Assembly (NCBI RefSeq): GCF_900187265.1
Contig: NZ_LT906450.1
Location: 1,603,444 to 1,667,443 of the forward strand
Source: Rhodococcus rhodochrous
GTDB lineage: Bacteria; Actinomycetota; Actinomycetes; Mycobacteriales; Mycobacteriaceae
Direction: 5' to 3'
Length of the DNA: 64,000 nucleotides
Positions 7,664-16,623 of the stretch are shown one piece after another. A program made the position numbers and the translations under genes. Positions within the stretch are counted from its first letter, which is position 1. Each line of letters starts with the position of its first letter. The notes beneath the pieces are model-generated. The model did not search any database, was not told where the DNA came from, and saw only the letters and a list, made by a program, of their open reading frames with translations.

Positions 7664-9406
7664 TTACTCGCCGTCATCGAGGTGTTCGACGGCCTCGGCG
7701 ATCCGCTGAGTGTCAGAGAGCGTCCACCCCTCGGGGGACGTCACCGCGGCCCACCCGTAGGGGATGAGGTCCTCGTAGTTGTGCCCGTGACCGACGGGTG
7801 GCGAGGTGCCGACCATGATGTCGGCCGCGACCTGAGCGAAGGTGACGATCGGGTACCACCGCATCGACGGTGAGCGATCCGCGCCCGGAGGTTCGGCGAG
7901 CCAGTCGGGTCGCTCGAACAGCACGCCCGGTCCCCACCACACCACCGGATCGGACGCGTGCTGTAGGTACAGCACCCGCGGGTCGTTCCACAGCCCCTGC
8001 TGATCTTCGAGCGTCCGCAGGTCGGAGGCGAACCGCATCGCGACGCCGTCCTCGTAGACGGGCAGGACCTCGGGGCTGCCGGGGTCGCGATGGTCGACGA
8101 TGCTGCGCCACAGCTGGTTCGAGTTCGGAGGTCCGACGAACAGCGCGCCGTCGATCTCGCTGCGCATGTCGGCGAGGTCGTCGAAGGCTGCCTCGGCGGA
8201 CTGCGAGCCGAGGCTCTCGCCGTAGACCACGAGCTTCGGTCGCTGCTCCTCCGGCAGTTGCGACCAGCGTTCGTGAACACCGTTGATCAGTGCATTGCCG
8301 GCTGCCTTGGCAGCGGAGCCGTCGACGAGGAAGGAGATCCAACTCGGTAGGAAGGAGTACTGGATCGCGGCGATCGCCGAGTTGCCGCTGTAGATCGCCT
8401 CGATCGAGTCGGCGGCGAACGGGTTCACCCACCCGGTTCCGGTGGTGCCGGCGACCACGAGGATTTCGCGCTCCCACGCCTTCGTCCGGTCGAGTTCGTC
8501 GAGGATCAACTGCACCTGTTCGTCGGTGGTGCCGTCTGCTTCGAGTCCCGCGTACACCCGTATGGGTTCGAGTGCCGGTGCGCCGTTCAGTTCGGCCAGT
8601 TCTTCGGCGTCCATCCCACCGGCGACGAACGTGCGCCCCTGACGACCGAGACTCTCCCACGACGACGCAGATGCCGGGCTGCCCGATCGCTCGGGAATCT
8701 GCGGCTGCTCCACGCCGGAATCGGTGCTGTTGTTGTCGTCGGCGAAGACGACGCGTGCCGCCATAGAACTGCTCGCGAGCAGAACCTGGTCGATGAACAC
8801 GACCACCGCAAGCACGAGGATCACCGGTGCGAGAACGCCGGCCGCGGCGACCGGAACGCGCAGGCGGGTCGCGAGGAACTCCGCGAAGCGTCGTCCGACC
8901 CACCGCAATCCACGCGCGACGTAGAGGAGGGCAGCGAAGATCGCGACGCTCACCAGACCGGTGCGGAGATACGCGAAGCCCGTCGTGGTTTCGATGCCCA
9001 TGAGTGCACGGACCTCGTTCTGCCATCCCGCCGCGGCGAGCAGGCTCCCCAGAAGTGTCCCTACCGCGATGAGGGCGACCAGCACTTCGGCGATGCGGCG
9101 GACTGTGTGGCGCCGTCGCCACCATGTGAGACGCGGAGCGATCCATCGCCGAGCGGGAAAGGCGATGAGCACACCGATGCCGTAACCGACGATGCCTGTT
9201 ACGCCACTGATGAGTCCCTGGAAATACCACTCGCGGGGGATGAGGGAGGGGCTCAGGCTCCACGCAAAGAAGAACAGGGCGACGACGAGGCCGACGAAGT
9301 CGAGGCCGAATACGGAGAGGTGGCGTCGGGTGCTTTCACTCGACTCGTCGGGTTCGATATGTGTGGCGGGAGCAGGCACGATGCGACAGTAACTGCCACG
9401 GAACAT
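7664..9406 (-). CDS. Membrane-anchored alpha/beta hydrolase (Abhydrolase_9 type)
   Basis: 580 residues. The N-terminal 200 residues hold four to five membrane segments (for example FVGLVVALFFFAWSL, ALIAVGTLLGSLLAAA, VLAPVILVLAVVVFI) with the signature LSPSLIPREWYFQG. An exported domain follows. It contains VVAGTTGTGWVNP and the nucleophile elbow VVYGESLGSQ, with catalytic Ser. Late acidic and His residues (SDPVVWWGP, GHGHNYEDL) could complete a triad. This two-part layout is the Abhydrolase_9 N-terminus plus Abhydrolase_9 family of Mycobacteriales, thought to be cell-envelope lipid hydrolases or transferases; the substrate is not known. ATG 9406 is the first start, but GTG codons slightly downstream are possible. 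It ends 38 bases from the convergent glycosylase-like gene and is chromosomal background rather than part of the defence genes. Confidence 0.85.
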   Translation of the reverse strand: MFRGSYCRIVPAPATHIEPDESSESTRRHLSVFGLDFVGLVVALFFFAWSLSPSLIPREWYFQGLISGVTGIVGYGIGVLIAFPARRWIAPRLTWWRRRHTVRRIAEVLVALIAVGTLLGSLLAAAGWQNEVRALMGIETTTGFAYLRTGLVSVAIFAALLYVARGLRWVGRRFAEFLATRLRVPVAAAGVLAPVILVLAVVVFIDQVLLASSSMAARVVFADDNNSTDSGVEQPQIPERSGSPASASSWESLGRQGRTFVAGGMDAEELAELNGAPALEPIRVYAGLEADGTTDEQVQLILDELDRTKAWEREILVVAGTTGTGWVNPFAADSIEAIYSGNSAIAAIQYSFLPSWISFLVDGSAAKAAGNALINGVHERWSQLPEEQRPKLVVYGESLGSQSAEAAFDDLADMRSEIDGALFVGPPNSNQLWRSIVDHRDPGSPEVLPVYEDGVAMRFASDLRTLEDQQGLWNDPRVLYLQHASDPVVWWGPGVLFERPDWLAEPPGADRSPSMRWYPIVTFAQVAADIMVGTSPPVGHGHNYEDLIPYGWAAVTSPEGWTLSDTQRIAEAVEHLDDGE

Positions 9407-9443
9407 TGTGGCCGGTCATGTTCGCGTGTCTCTACGGGTGCGA

Positions 9444-9761
9444 TTACGCCTTCGGGTACATCCGGTCGGCCCGATTCGCGACGGAGACCATATGCTCCCG
9501 GGCTTTCCGGAGCGCCCACAATGCGTCCGAGAGTTCGTCTGCGACCGTCTTCAGTACATCGGCCGTAGCCGTGTCCGACAGGGCGCCCAGTTCCGGATCG
9601 ATCGTCTGAATGCCGGCCGGATCGAGGGCACCGAACTGCGGGATCGCGAACTCGACGAGCATTTCGGCGGACTCGAGCGCATCCGCGGTGACGCGCATGT
9701 TGGCGGAAAGCTTGTCGATCTCGACGGGGGAGGGAATCGGATCTTCGTTCATCTCGGACAC
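9444..9761 (-). CDS. Small helical protein of unknown function
   Basis: 105 residues from a GTG start. The sequence is almost entirely helical and mildly acidic, with a leucine/alanine periodicity (EIDKLSANMRVTADALESAE, then VADELSDALWALRKAREHM). It has the size and character of WXG100/EspC-like secreted helical-hairpin proteins of Mycobacteriales but lacks a WXG motif, so this is only a resemblance. It lies 37 bases upstream of the alpha/beta hydrolase gene on the same strand and may share its transcript. Confidence 0.6.
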   Translation of the reverse strand: MSEMNEDPIPSPVEIDKLSANMRVTADALESAEMLVEFAIPQFGALDPAGIQTIDPELGALSDTATADVLKTVADELSDALWALRKAREHMVSVANRADRMYPKA

Positions 9762-10019
9762 GAGTGCATTACTACCCTATGTCGCGGACACGTAGGCACA
9801 GGGCAGGACGAATTGCTCCGTGATCGAGCGATGCGCGCAGTGGTGTTGTCCACTTCTTTCCTAAGACGAACTGCTCCTCGTAGGGATGCGTGGCGTATGA
9901 GCAACCCACATCAGTAGGGCTATGACACGCCGTATCGATAACCGCATGTCGTGGTCGCCTACTCACCGACTGCCCGCATGCCTTAAGTGCGGTCTACCGT
10001 GCCCTCGAAGCCTGGCGGA

Positions 10020-10024
10020 GCTCT
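10020..10024. repeat. Left copy of the IS21 target-site duplication
   Basis: GCTCT here is repeated at 12555-12559 immediately outside the right terminal repeat, marking the insertion site. Confidence 0.85.
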
Positions 10025-10098
10025 TGTCAACGGCCATCGTGGTGTCCCCGCTCTTGGCCAGGTGGAAGTCCCCGCCTCGTGGGTGTTCGGGGTTGGGG

Positions 10099-10887
10099 TC
10101 AGGGGCGTTCACCTCGTTCGTGTCGGGCCTGGCGCATCCGGTAGGACTCACCGTCGGTGAGCACGACGGTGGCGTGGTGCAAGAGCCGGTCGAGGATGCC
10201 GGCGGCGGTGGTGTGTTCGGGCAGGAACCGGCCCCACTGCTCGAACGGCCAGTGCGAGGCGACCGCCAGGGATCGGCGTTCGTAGGCGCCGGCGACGAGT
10301 CGGAACAGCAACTGGGTGCCGGTGTCGTCCAGCGGCGCGAACCCGACCTCGTCGACGATGATCAGATCTGCCCGCAACAGCGTGTCGATGGTCTTGCCGA
10401 CGGTGTTGTCGGCCAGGCCGCGGTAGAGGGTTTCGACGAGGTCGGCGGCGGTGAAATAGCGGACCTTGTGCCCGGCGTGCACGGCCGCGATCCCCAACCC
10501 GATCAGGGTGTGGGATTTTCCGGTCCCCGGCGGGCCGACCAGCGCCAGATTGGCGTGGGCACGAACCCATTCCAAACCGATCAGGTAGTCGAATGTGGCT
10601 GGTGGGATGGAGGACTCGGCGACGATGAAACTGTCGAGGGTCTTGGCGACGGGGAACGCGGCCGCTTTGAGTCGGGCGGCGATGTTGGAGGCGTCGCGGG
10701 CGGCCAACTCCGCTTCGATCAGGGTGCGCAGCACCTCCTCCGGAGTCCAGCGTTGGGTCTTGGCGGTCTGCAGGACCTCGGCGGCGGTGCGGCGGACGGT
10801 GGCGAGTTTGAGTCGGCGCAGACCGGCGTCGAGGTCGGCGGGCAACGCCGCGACCGCCGGCGGAACGGCGGTGCTCGAACTGCTCAT
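10099..10887 (-). CDS. istB: IS21-family ATP-binding helper protein IstB
   Basis: 262 residues, DnaC/DnaA-like AAA+ ATPase. Walker A is GPPGTGKSHTLIGLG near residue 122, Walker B is LIIVDEVGFAPLDDTG, and the arginine-rich ending follows. IstB decamerises on DNA and directs IstA to target sites. Its start codon overlaps the istA stop as ATGA, so the two are translationally coupled. Length is normal for the family and there is no damage. Confidence 0.93.
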   Translation of the reverse strand: MSSSSTAVPPAVAALPADLDAGLRRLKLATVRRTAAEVLQTAKTQRWTPEEVLRTLIEAELAARDASNIAARLKAAAFPVAKTLDSFIVAESSIPPATFDYLIGLEWVRAHANLALVGPPGTGKSHTLIGLGIAAVHAGHKVRYFTAADLVETLYRGLADNTVGKTIDTLLRADLIIVDEVGFAPLDDTGTQLLFRLVAGAYERRSLAVASHWPFEQWGRFLPEHTTAAGILDRLLHHATVVLTDGESYRMRQARHERGERP

Positions 10888-12383
10888 CGCGCGGTCTCCT
10901 CTCGGGTGACGGCGTAGGCGTCGAGAGATCGGGTCGGGGCGGTCGGCAAGTCCAGCACCAGCGCCTCACCGCCGGGGCGGGGTTGGGGAACCCCGGCGCC
11001 GGCGTCGAGGATGGACCGGACGTCGTCGGCGCGGAACCGCCGGAACGCCACCGCCCGGGTCAGGGCGGCGAGCAGGGCATCGGTGCCGTGCGCGGCCTGC
11101 AGATCCAGCAGCACCGCGAGTTCGGCGGGCAGGCGGGTGTTGGCGGCCGCGGCGGCACCGACGAGGAACTGTTCGGCGACCGGGCCGAGTGCGCAGAATC
11201 GTTTCTCGACTTCGGTTTTCGGTCGCGGACCGCGACTGGGAGCCTGTCGCGGGGTCGGGTAGTGCTCGTCGAGGATCGACGCGGTGCCCGGGGCGGTGAG
11301 CGCGTGCTCGGCGGCGACCTCCCCTGTGGCGGGGTCGGCGATCAGCAGTCGCCCCTCGCCGGCGGTGACGGTGACGGTGGCCCCGATCAGTCGGGTCGGC
11401 ACCGAATAGCGGGCCGAGCCGAAGCGGATGCAGGAGAGCTTGTCGACCTTGCGGGTCACCGGCGGCGGCCCGATCTGCAGGCGCAGCGACGGCAGCGGCC
11501 CGAGCACGGCCTGTTCCTCGCGCAGTCGCTGGGCGGGGACCGCGTCGATCTCGGTGTGCACCCGGGTGTTGACCTCGATGCACCAGGCCTTCGCGGCGGC
11601 GTTCGCGGCGGCCAGGTTCACCGGTCGGCCGGACAGGTCGGCGTCGGTGAGCAGCGGGACGACCAGGTCGCGTTGGGCGTAGCCGACGAGGTGTTCGACG
11701 ACGCCCTTCGACTCGGGGTCGGCGGCGTGGCAGAAGTCGGGACGGAACCCGTAGTGGGTGGCCATCCGCACGTAGTCCGGGGTCGGGACCACCACGTTCG
11801 CCACGACTGCGCCTTTGAGGCAGGCCATCCGGTCGGCCAGGACCTTGGTGGGCACCCCGCCGATCGCGGCGAGGGCCTCGGCGATCAACGTCAAGGTGGT
11901 GGCGGCGCGTTCGTCGGTGGCGAAGGCGACGAACCGCCACCGTGAATACGCCAGCACCGCGCAGAACAGGTGCAGACCGGCACCGAGGGTGGCCCAGTCG
12001 ATGACCAGGTATTCACCCGGTGTCCACACGGCGGGACGGCGGCCGCGGTGATTGTTTTTGCGCCACTTGGTTCTCTCGTCGGCGACGAGGCGGCGGAAGT
12101 TGCGGTCCGAGCCGGTGTATCCGGCGGCCGCGGCGATGGGGAGCAGGCGTTTGGCGGAGATTCTGCCTCGGGACGAGGCGATGCGTTCTGCGACGATCTC
12201 GGTGACGGTGTCGTAGTTGCGGGGGCGGGGTTGCCGTGGGGGCGGGGTGTCGCCGGCTTCGAATCGTTCGATGACACGGCGGACGGTTTTGTGGGTGGTG
12301 CCGCACATCTCGGCGGCGCCTCGGTAGGTGCCGACCTCGCGGTAGGCGGAAATGATGTCCATGCGGTCCTTCGCAGACTTCAA
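10884..12383 (-). CDS. istA: IS21-family DDE transposase IstA
   Basis: About 500 residues. An N-terminal helix-turn-helix (YREVGTYRGAAEMCGTTHKT) is followed by an RNase H-fold catalytic core with VIDWATLGAG, VLADRMACLKG and ADPESKGVVEHLVGYAQ, which supply the DDE residues; a C-terminal Mu-type domain ends the protein. The frame is open upstream to 12473, but that part overlaps the terminal repeats; TTG 12383, preceded by AGGGAG, is the more likely start. It catalyses strand transfer of the element. Confidence 0.9.
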   Translation of the reverse strand: MKSAKDRMDIISAYREVGTYRGAAEMCGTTHKTVRRVIERFEAGDTPPPRQPRPRNYDTVTEIVAERIASSRGRISAKRLLPIAAAAGYTGSDRNFRRLVADERTKWRKNNHRGRRPAVWTPGEYLVIDWATLGAGLHLFCAVLAYSRWRFVAFATDERAATTLTLIAEALAAIGGVPTKVLADRMACLKGAVVANVVVPTPDYVRMATHYGFRPDFCHAADPESKGVVEHLVGYAQRDLVVPLLTDADLSGRPVNLAAANAAAKAWCIEVNTRVHTEIDAVPAQRLREEQAVLGPLPSLRLQIGPPPVTRKVDKLSCIRFGSARYSVPTRLIGATVTVTAGEGRLLIADPATGEVAAEHALTAPGTASILDEHYPTPRQAPSRGPRPKTEVEKRFCALGPVAEQFLVGAAAAANTRLPAELAVLLDLQAAHGTDALLAALTRAVAFRRFRADDVRSILDAGAGVPQPRPGGEALVLDLPTAPTRSLDAYAVTREETAR

Positions 12384-12554
12384 TGGAACTCCCTGGGCGG
12401 TGACAGGTGACTGGGTGGCACCTTCACCTTCACCGCTCAGGCCTGGCGTTCCGGTGGGAATCACGACGAACACGAGGCGGGGACTTTCATCTGGCCACCA
12501 CCGGTGGGGACCGTTACTCGGCCACCAGTGGGGACTTTCTCATGGCCATGGACA

Positions 12555-13077
12555 GCTCTCTGGCCACCTTCGGCATACACGGCTACCTCGACCTGAACGC
12601 CACTCTGCGACAGCAATTCGGCGTGCCATCCGCTTGCTGACACCCCGACTACAGTCACAGGAGGAACACAGCTTCTCCAAGGCCCTTCACATCGGTGCTG
12701 CCGATCGGTTCCTCTGCCGCAGTGCACGCCGAGTCATTCTGAAACGAGCAGTTAGTGCACAGTGCGATCGGTCCGCCGCCAGGTGCATCAAGATCGCGGA
12801 GCTGCTCGTTCGCAGGTTCGGGCCGGGACCGTGGCGGATTCTGCGGCATGTGCACACTTTGGAGGAGTTCACCTGGGCGGGTTCCAACAGCGTTGGTCGC
12901 CTACGCATGAGTGCACGCGTGGAACCACAGGAAAGCCTTGATCGGTCGCTGCAGGAGCTGCCGAGGACACGAAACGTACCGAAAGGGCCCGCCCTGTCGG
13001 GGCTGATTAGTAACGTCCAAAAGCGGTGGAGCAAGTCGCGAAACATCAGGTCGCGACCAAGATGAAAGAGGCTGTTT
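12555..13077. other. Gene-free stretch between the IS21 element and the next gene
   Basis: About 520 bases. Removing the IS21 element joins 10024 to 12560 and opens short frames across the join, one of which ends at 12640 and another at 13065, but neither has a recognisable start, ribosome binding site or domain. I see no supported gene here. Confidence 0.4.
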
Positions 13078-14646
13078 GTGACTGTCCTGTACCGCGCAAT
13101 CTGGTCGGACGCGGAGACGATCGATCCTACGGCGGCTGTTCATCAGCTCGCGGGTATCGCAGCAAGCTGGGCCAAGGATTCGCCGAACTCTGCACCCCTC
13201 GCCGACGGACTGACCGAGGTGGAGATCCGGAGCCAACAAAGGTCGATCCGATCGCATCGCTTCGGGGACGAAGGGTTTGAGATCAATGTCCACGACCATA
13301 TGCGAGGGGGAGCCACAGACTGGACCACCTTGATCAAGGTCGTGAGGGTCGAGAATACGGTTCACTGTTTGGTCGAGAACGGTATGGAGTCCGCCAATCT
13401 CACACAACGTGTCACTTTTCGTCGGCCAAAAGTTGTGCACCAAATGCTAAGAGCGGCGACGAAACCGTGTCTCGGAGGTAGCGGCCTCCTCACCGAACCG
13501 CAAGCGATACCTGCCAACGGTATAGAGATTCTCACGAGCGTCCTGGCCAACCCGGCCCGTACTGTTCCGGTCATCGTCTGTTCGCAGCCGGCCGGCCCGC
13601 ACGATGCTGACTGGACGCCAGTTGCCTCCGACATCGCCGCCGGTGTCGAAGGTGTTGCCGTGGTATTCACGCTCGATCAGGACGCAGTAACCGCATTCAG
13701 AAAGGAACTGGGAGATCTCGCGATCTGGGGTGGCGGCGTTCGCATCTACCTGCCGAATCCGGTCTCGCCTGGCTCAGAGGGCTGGCGACACAGGTATTAC
13801 GTGCACAAACGTCTCCAGTTGGCGCGTCAAGCGACAGTGAACAGGATCATCTACTCGGTAGCCCAGCTCTCAGCGCGTCGCCGAGTACCCGACGTCTTCA
13901 ACGAGTTCAGCGATCAAGTGGAAGCAGCGTCGACGGGGAGCGCTGCAGAGCTCACAGAAGAGAGAGACTACTGGCAGTTTCAATACGAACTGTCCCTGGA
14001 GGAGCGGAGCGAACTCGAGAAGGAACTCGCGCAAGCGCGTGGGCACCTATCACGACTGAAGTTAGAACTCATCACCAAGAGACTCGACGACCTGGTCTGG
14101 GGGACCAAGGACGAGGACTCGACATCCATTCCGGACGAAGTGCAAGATACTTCCGAAGCTGTCATTGCCGCCCGGATGTACCTCTCGGACTGGCTCAATA
14201 TCCCCGACGCAGCTGAACGCGAACTCGAAGCCATCGACACGGCTCCAGAATCCTATGTGTGGGGCAACGCAGCCTGGCGAGGACTCCGGGCGCTGGCGGC
14301 GTACGCCAAGGACCGAGCCGGTGGTTGGGACAGAGGTGGCTTCTGGGAATGGTGCGCGAGCGGTCCTGTGGACGGCTGGCCGGCAACAGACAAGAAGCTG
14401 TCGATGACCGAGGGGGAAGGTGTACGGACTAGCAAGAAGCTCAGCCGGACAAGAGTATTCGACGTCGATCCAGCTGTCGATCCCACTGGCCGACTGACCA
14501 TGCTCGCACACCTCAAGGTCGCTGAGGGCGGTGGCAATATTGTCCCCCGGATCTACTTCCACGACGACACAGGTGGAAAGACGAGGAAAGTGCACGTCGG
14601 TTTCGTCGGTCCTCACTACCTCGTTCCGAACAAGTCCGCGAACTAG
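13078..14646 (+). CDS. Unknown protein, coiled coil and toxin-like C-terminal domain
   Basis: 522 residues from a GTG start. No known family is recognised with confidence. The N-terminal 230 residues are mixed alpha/beta (with VPVIVCSQPAG and GVAVVFTLDQDAV strands). Residues about 295-345 form a strongly charged coiled coil (LTEERDYWQFQYELSLEERS and on). The last 45 residues, IVPRIYFHDDTGGKTRKVHVGFVGPHYL, read like the strand-rich core and end of RelE/HigB-type proteins or of a recurrent C-terminal module of defence-associated proteins; this is an impression only. A hairpin terminator follows at 14688. It lies between mobile DNA and the defence genes, which makes a role in phage defence plausible but unproven. 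Confidence 0.75.
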   Translation: MTVLYRAIWSDAETIDPTAAVHQLAGIAASWAKDSPNSAPLADGLTEVEIRSQQRSIRSHRFGDEGFEINVHDHMRGGATDWTTLIKVVRVENTVHCLVENGMESANLTQRVTFRRPKVVHQMLRAATKPCLGGSGLLTEPQAIPANGIEILTSVLANPARTVPVIVCSQPAGPHDADWTPVASDIAAGVEGVAVVFTLDQDAVTAFRKELGDLAIWGGGVRIYLPNPVSPGSEGWRHRYYVHKRLQLARQATVNRIIYSVAQLSARRRVPDVFNEFSDQVEAASTGSAAELTEERDYWQFQYELSLEERSELEKELAQARGHLSRLKLELITKRLDDLVWGTKDEDSTSIPDEVQDTSEAVIAARMYLSDWLNIPDAAERELEAIDTAPESYVWGNAAWRGLRALAAYAKDRAGGWDRGGFWEWCASGPVDGWPATDKKLSMTEGEGVRTSKKLSRTRVFDVDPAVDPTGRLTMLAHLKVAEGGGNIVPRIYFHDDTGGKTRKVHVGFVGPHYLVPNKSAN

Positions 14647-14687
14647 TCGCTTGTAGTCACAAGCAGCCAGGAGCGTAAAGGAATCCG

Positions 14688-14723
14688 CGGTCTCGGGGTC
14701 GCTCGCCAGCGGCCCCGAGACCG
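14688..14723 (+). terminator. Hairpin terminator
   Basis: CGGTCTCGGGG (14688-14698) pairs perfectly with CCCCGAGACCG (14713-14723) over a 14-base loop, 42 bases after the stop codon of the gene at 13078-14646. No T-run follows, as is common in actinobacteria. Confidence 0.65.
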
Positions 14724-14834
14724 TTGCTGATGACCGGGCGTGGATACGGACGAGCACGTCGGGTCGCTGAAAGTGCTCTCGAGTGAGTCTCGCGTATCGC
14801 CTCTCGGAGCCCGAGCACCTACCTGAGGAGGATA

Positions 14835-16049
14835 ATGACGAAGCGTTTTCAAGCGCCACTGCCGCCTGTGCGGTGTTGTCGCTGCTGGCCCTTGCTGGCT
14901 GTCCGTCCGGCAGCGAAGCTGCGGCCGGCGCGACGGAGACCGTCGACATAGAACTCGTCCATCAGATGCCCCCTGCATCAGCGGGACTCGACGAGCTCCG
15001 TTGGTTCGCAACGGATCCACGTACATCGATTCCGCGCATCGACACGGCCGTTCTCGCTACGTTCGTCGCTGCCGCCACCCGGAATCTCGGACTCGTGGCG
15101 ACGTTGCCGACCTTTGCATACCACCCGTACCTCATGGCGCGCCTCATCGGTTCGCTCGATGCCGTGTCGAACGGACGCGGAGCTCGGAATGTGGTGACCG
15201 GAGCCCAGCCGCCGGCATTCCAGAACTTCGGCATGGAGATGGATCACGCCGTCGATCGCTACGCGCACGCAACCGAGTACGTCGAACTCGTCAAGCAGAT
15301 CTGGAACTCGTGGGATCCCGACTCCATCGTCGGCAAGGACGGAGTTTTCGCCGATCCCGCCAAGGTCCACAACGTCGAATTCCAGGGTGATTTCATCCAG
15401 CACTCTGGCACCGCCCTCATCTCCGGTCCGAGTCCCCAGGGTCGACCGGTGATCGCGTATCGAGTGTCGAAGGTATGAAGGACTATCGGAACTTCATCCG
15501 CGAGGAGATCCTGCGGCAGGGCCGCAATCCCGACGACACCAAGGTCCTCTTCCTCATCGCACCGATCGTGGGCGCGACCGAGGAGGAAGCGCAACTGCGA
15601 GCCAGGCTCCGCAACGAGCAGGCCCGCGAACGCGCAATCCAGACGCTGGCCGACACCGCCGATCGCATGAACGTCGACCTGGCGAAGCTGCCCCTCGACG
15701 AAGTGCTCGACGACGACGTGATCGACAGCACGTACACCGCCGCCAGCGTTCCTCGCTGGAGACGTTCAAGAAGCAATTGCGTGGCCGCACCATGCGTGAG
15801 CTCGGCGGACAGATGGGTGCTGCGAAATCGGAGTGGGTGGGCACGCCCGACCAGGTTGCGGGCCGGATGCAGGAGATCGCAGACGAAGTCGGCGGCGACG
15901 GGTTCATGATCACCGCTACGAAGGGCGGGCACACGAATCGGTTCGTCGCGGAGATCGTCGACGGGCTCGTGCCTGCACTGCAGGCGCGTGGTCCCGTCCG
16001 GGAGGAGTACGAGCACAGCACGCTGCGAGACAATCTTCAGGCGTTCTGA
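14835..16049 (+). pseudogene. Decayed lipoprotein/luciferase-like monooxygenase chimera
   Basis: A good start (GAGGAG, then ATG 14835) begins MTKRF and, after a frame change, ATAACAVLSLLALAGC, a lipoprotein signal peptide with lipobox as in ABC-transporter binding proteins. From about 14940 the frame reads as the interior of a flavin-dependent LLM monooxygenase of the NtaA/DszA type (LPTFAYHPYLMARLIGSLDA, SNGRGARNVVTG, ISGPSPQGRPVIAY), ends at 15478, restarts at 15475 (MKDYRNFIREEIL, LIAPIVGATEEEAQLRAR) and, after another frame change near 15765, finishes at 16049 with EWVGTPDQVAGRMQEIADEV. So the 5' end of a transporter gene has been joined to a monooxygenase gene lacking its N-terminus, with further indels. 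Together they look like the remains of a sulfur- or amine-scavenging locus. It is not functional. Confidence 0.75.
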
Positions 16050-16064
16050 TCGTGGAAGGCCCGT

Positions 16065-16095
16065 TGTGGTCCTGGGTGCAGCACCCAGGACCACA
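16065..16095 (+). terminator. Perfect 15-bp hairpin after the monooxygenase remnant
   Basis: TGTGGTCCTGGGTGC (16065-16079) and GCACCCAGGACCACA (16081-16095) are perfect complements separated by one base, so the physical loop is a few bases. It lies 15 bases after the old stop codon and is best read as the original terminator of the decayed operon. Confidence 0.7.
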
Positions 16096-16182
16096 CGGTG
16101 ATTTCCTCAAATTCTCTGTAGGGCGACTCGTCGACGTTCGCGGCAGCGCGTGCAGTGAGCCGTCGGATATCGAGCTATCGGT

Positions 16183-16623
16183 TCACAAGTCCCACACCTG
16201 ATCGGGATCGTCGAGCGCCGCGCGAATCTGCCCGAGATCACCGAGGTCGGCCAGGGGGGAGGTCTTGGCGATGTCGACGATCCCTCGCAGGACTTCGCTG
16301 ATCACCTGTGAGTTCTCTTGCTCCAGTGCCTGATCCAGTCGGGAGAACAAGGCATCGAAGGTTGTGCGGCGTTCGGCGAAGGACTGCTCGAAGTAGTCCC
16401 TGACGATGGACTCGGCCGACTTGATGCGCTGAACTTCTGCGGTTGCGTAGGTGTGCAGACGGGTGCGTTTCGTTTGTTCGACAGCGTGGATCTCGATGCA
16501 TTCCTGCGCGGCGGTGACCAGCTGCGAGAGCGCTGCGAAACCGTCGACCGCAGCAATTTTGCGTTTCACCGAGCCCAATACCTCGCCCTCGTGCACTTTC
16601 CGATCAGCCTTGTTCGGCGCCAC
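16183..16623 (-). CDS. Unknown helical protein, second gene of a pair
   Basis: 146 residues, predicted to be nearly all helical and rich in charged residues (VEQTKRTRLHTYATAEVQRI, SIVRDYFEQSFAERRTTFDA), ending in an acidic DDPDQVWDL tail. No family is recognised. Its start overlaps the end of the preceding gene (16604) by 20 bases, so the two are coupled and probably act together. With a membrane-type partner, a cytoplasmic regulatory or immunity role would be conceivable, but nothing in the sequence proves it. Confidence 0.7.
   Translation of the reverse strand: MAPNKADRKVHEGEVLGSVKRKIAAVDGFAALSQLVTAAQECIEIHAVEQTKRTRLHTYATAEVQRIKSAESIVRDYFEQSFAERRTTFDALFSRLDQALEQENSQVISEVLRGIVDIAKTSPLADLGDLGQIRAALDDPDQVWDL

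Larger units (their letters stand above)
10025..12554 (-). mobile_element. Complete IS21-family insertion sequence
   Basis: The ends match as imperfect inverted repeats: TGTCaaCGGCCATcgtggtGTCCCC at 10025 and, read on the other strand, TGTCcaTGGCCATgagaaaGTCCCC ending at 12554. Further inward copies of the block tggcca...gtcccc occur at both ends (about 10050-10080 and 12476-12535), as expected for the multiple transposase-binding repeats of IS21 elements. The 5 bases GCTCT flank both sides (10020-10024 and 12555-12559), a target-site duplication within the 4-8 bp range of the family. Both genes are intact, so the insertion looks fairly recent and possibly active. Confidence 0.92.

Noticed and set aside
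9922-12640. A short gene interrupted by the IS21 insertion
   Set aside because: Joining the flanks gives a frame ending ALSAVYRALEAWRSSL...FGVPSAC, which looks somewhat protein-like, but there is no start codon or family match.
12352-13065. 237-codon plus-strand frame spanning the right IS21 end
   Set aside because: It crosses the transposon boundary, has no ribosome binding site or domain, and its composition is not protein-like.
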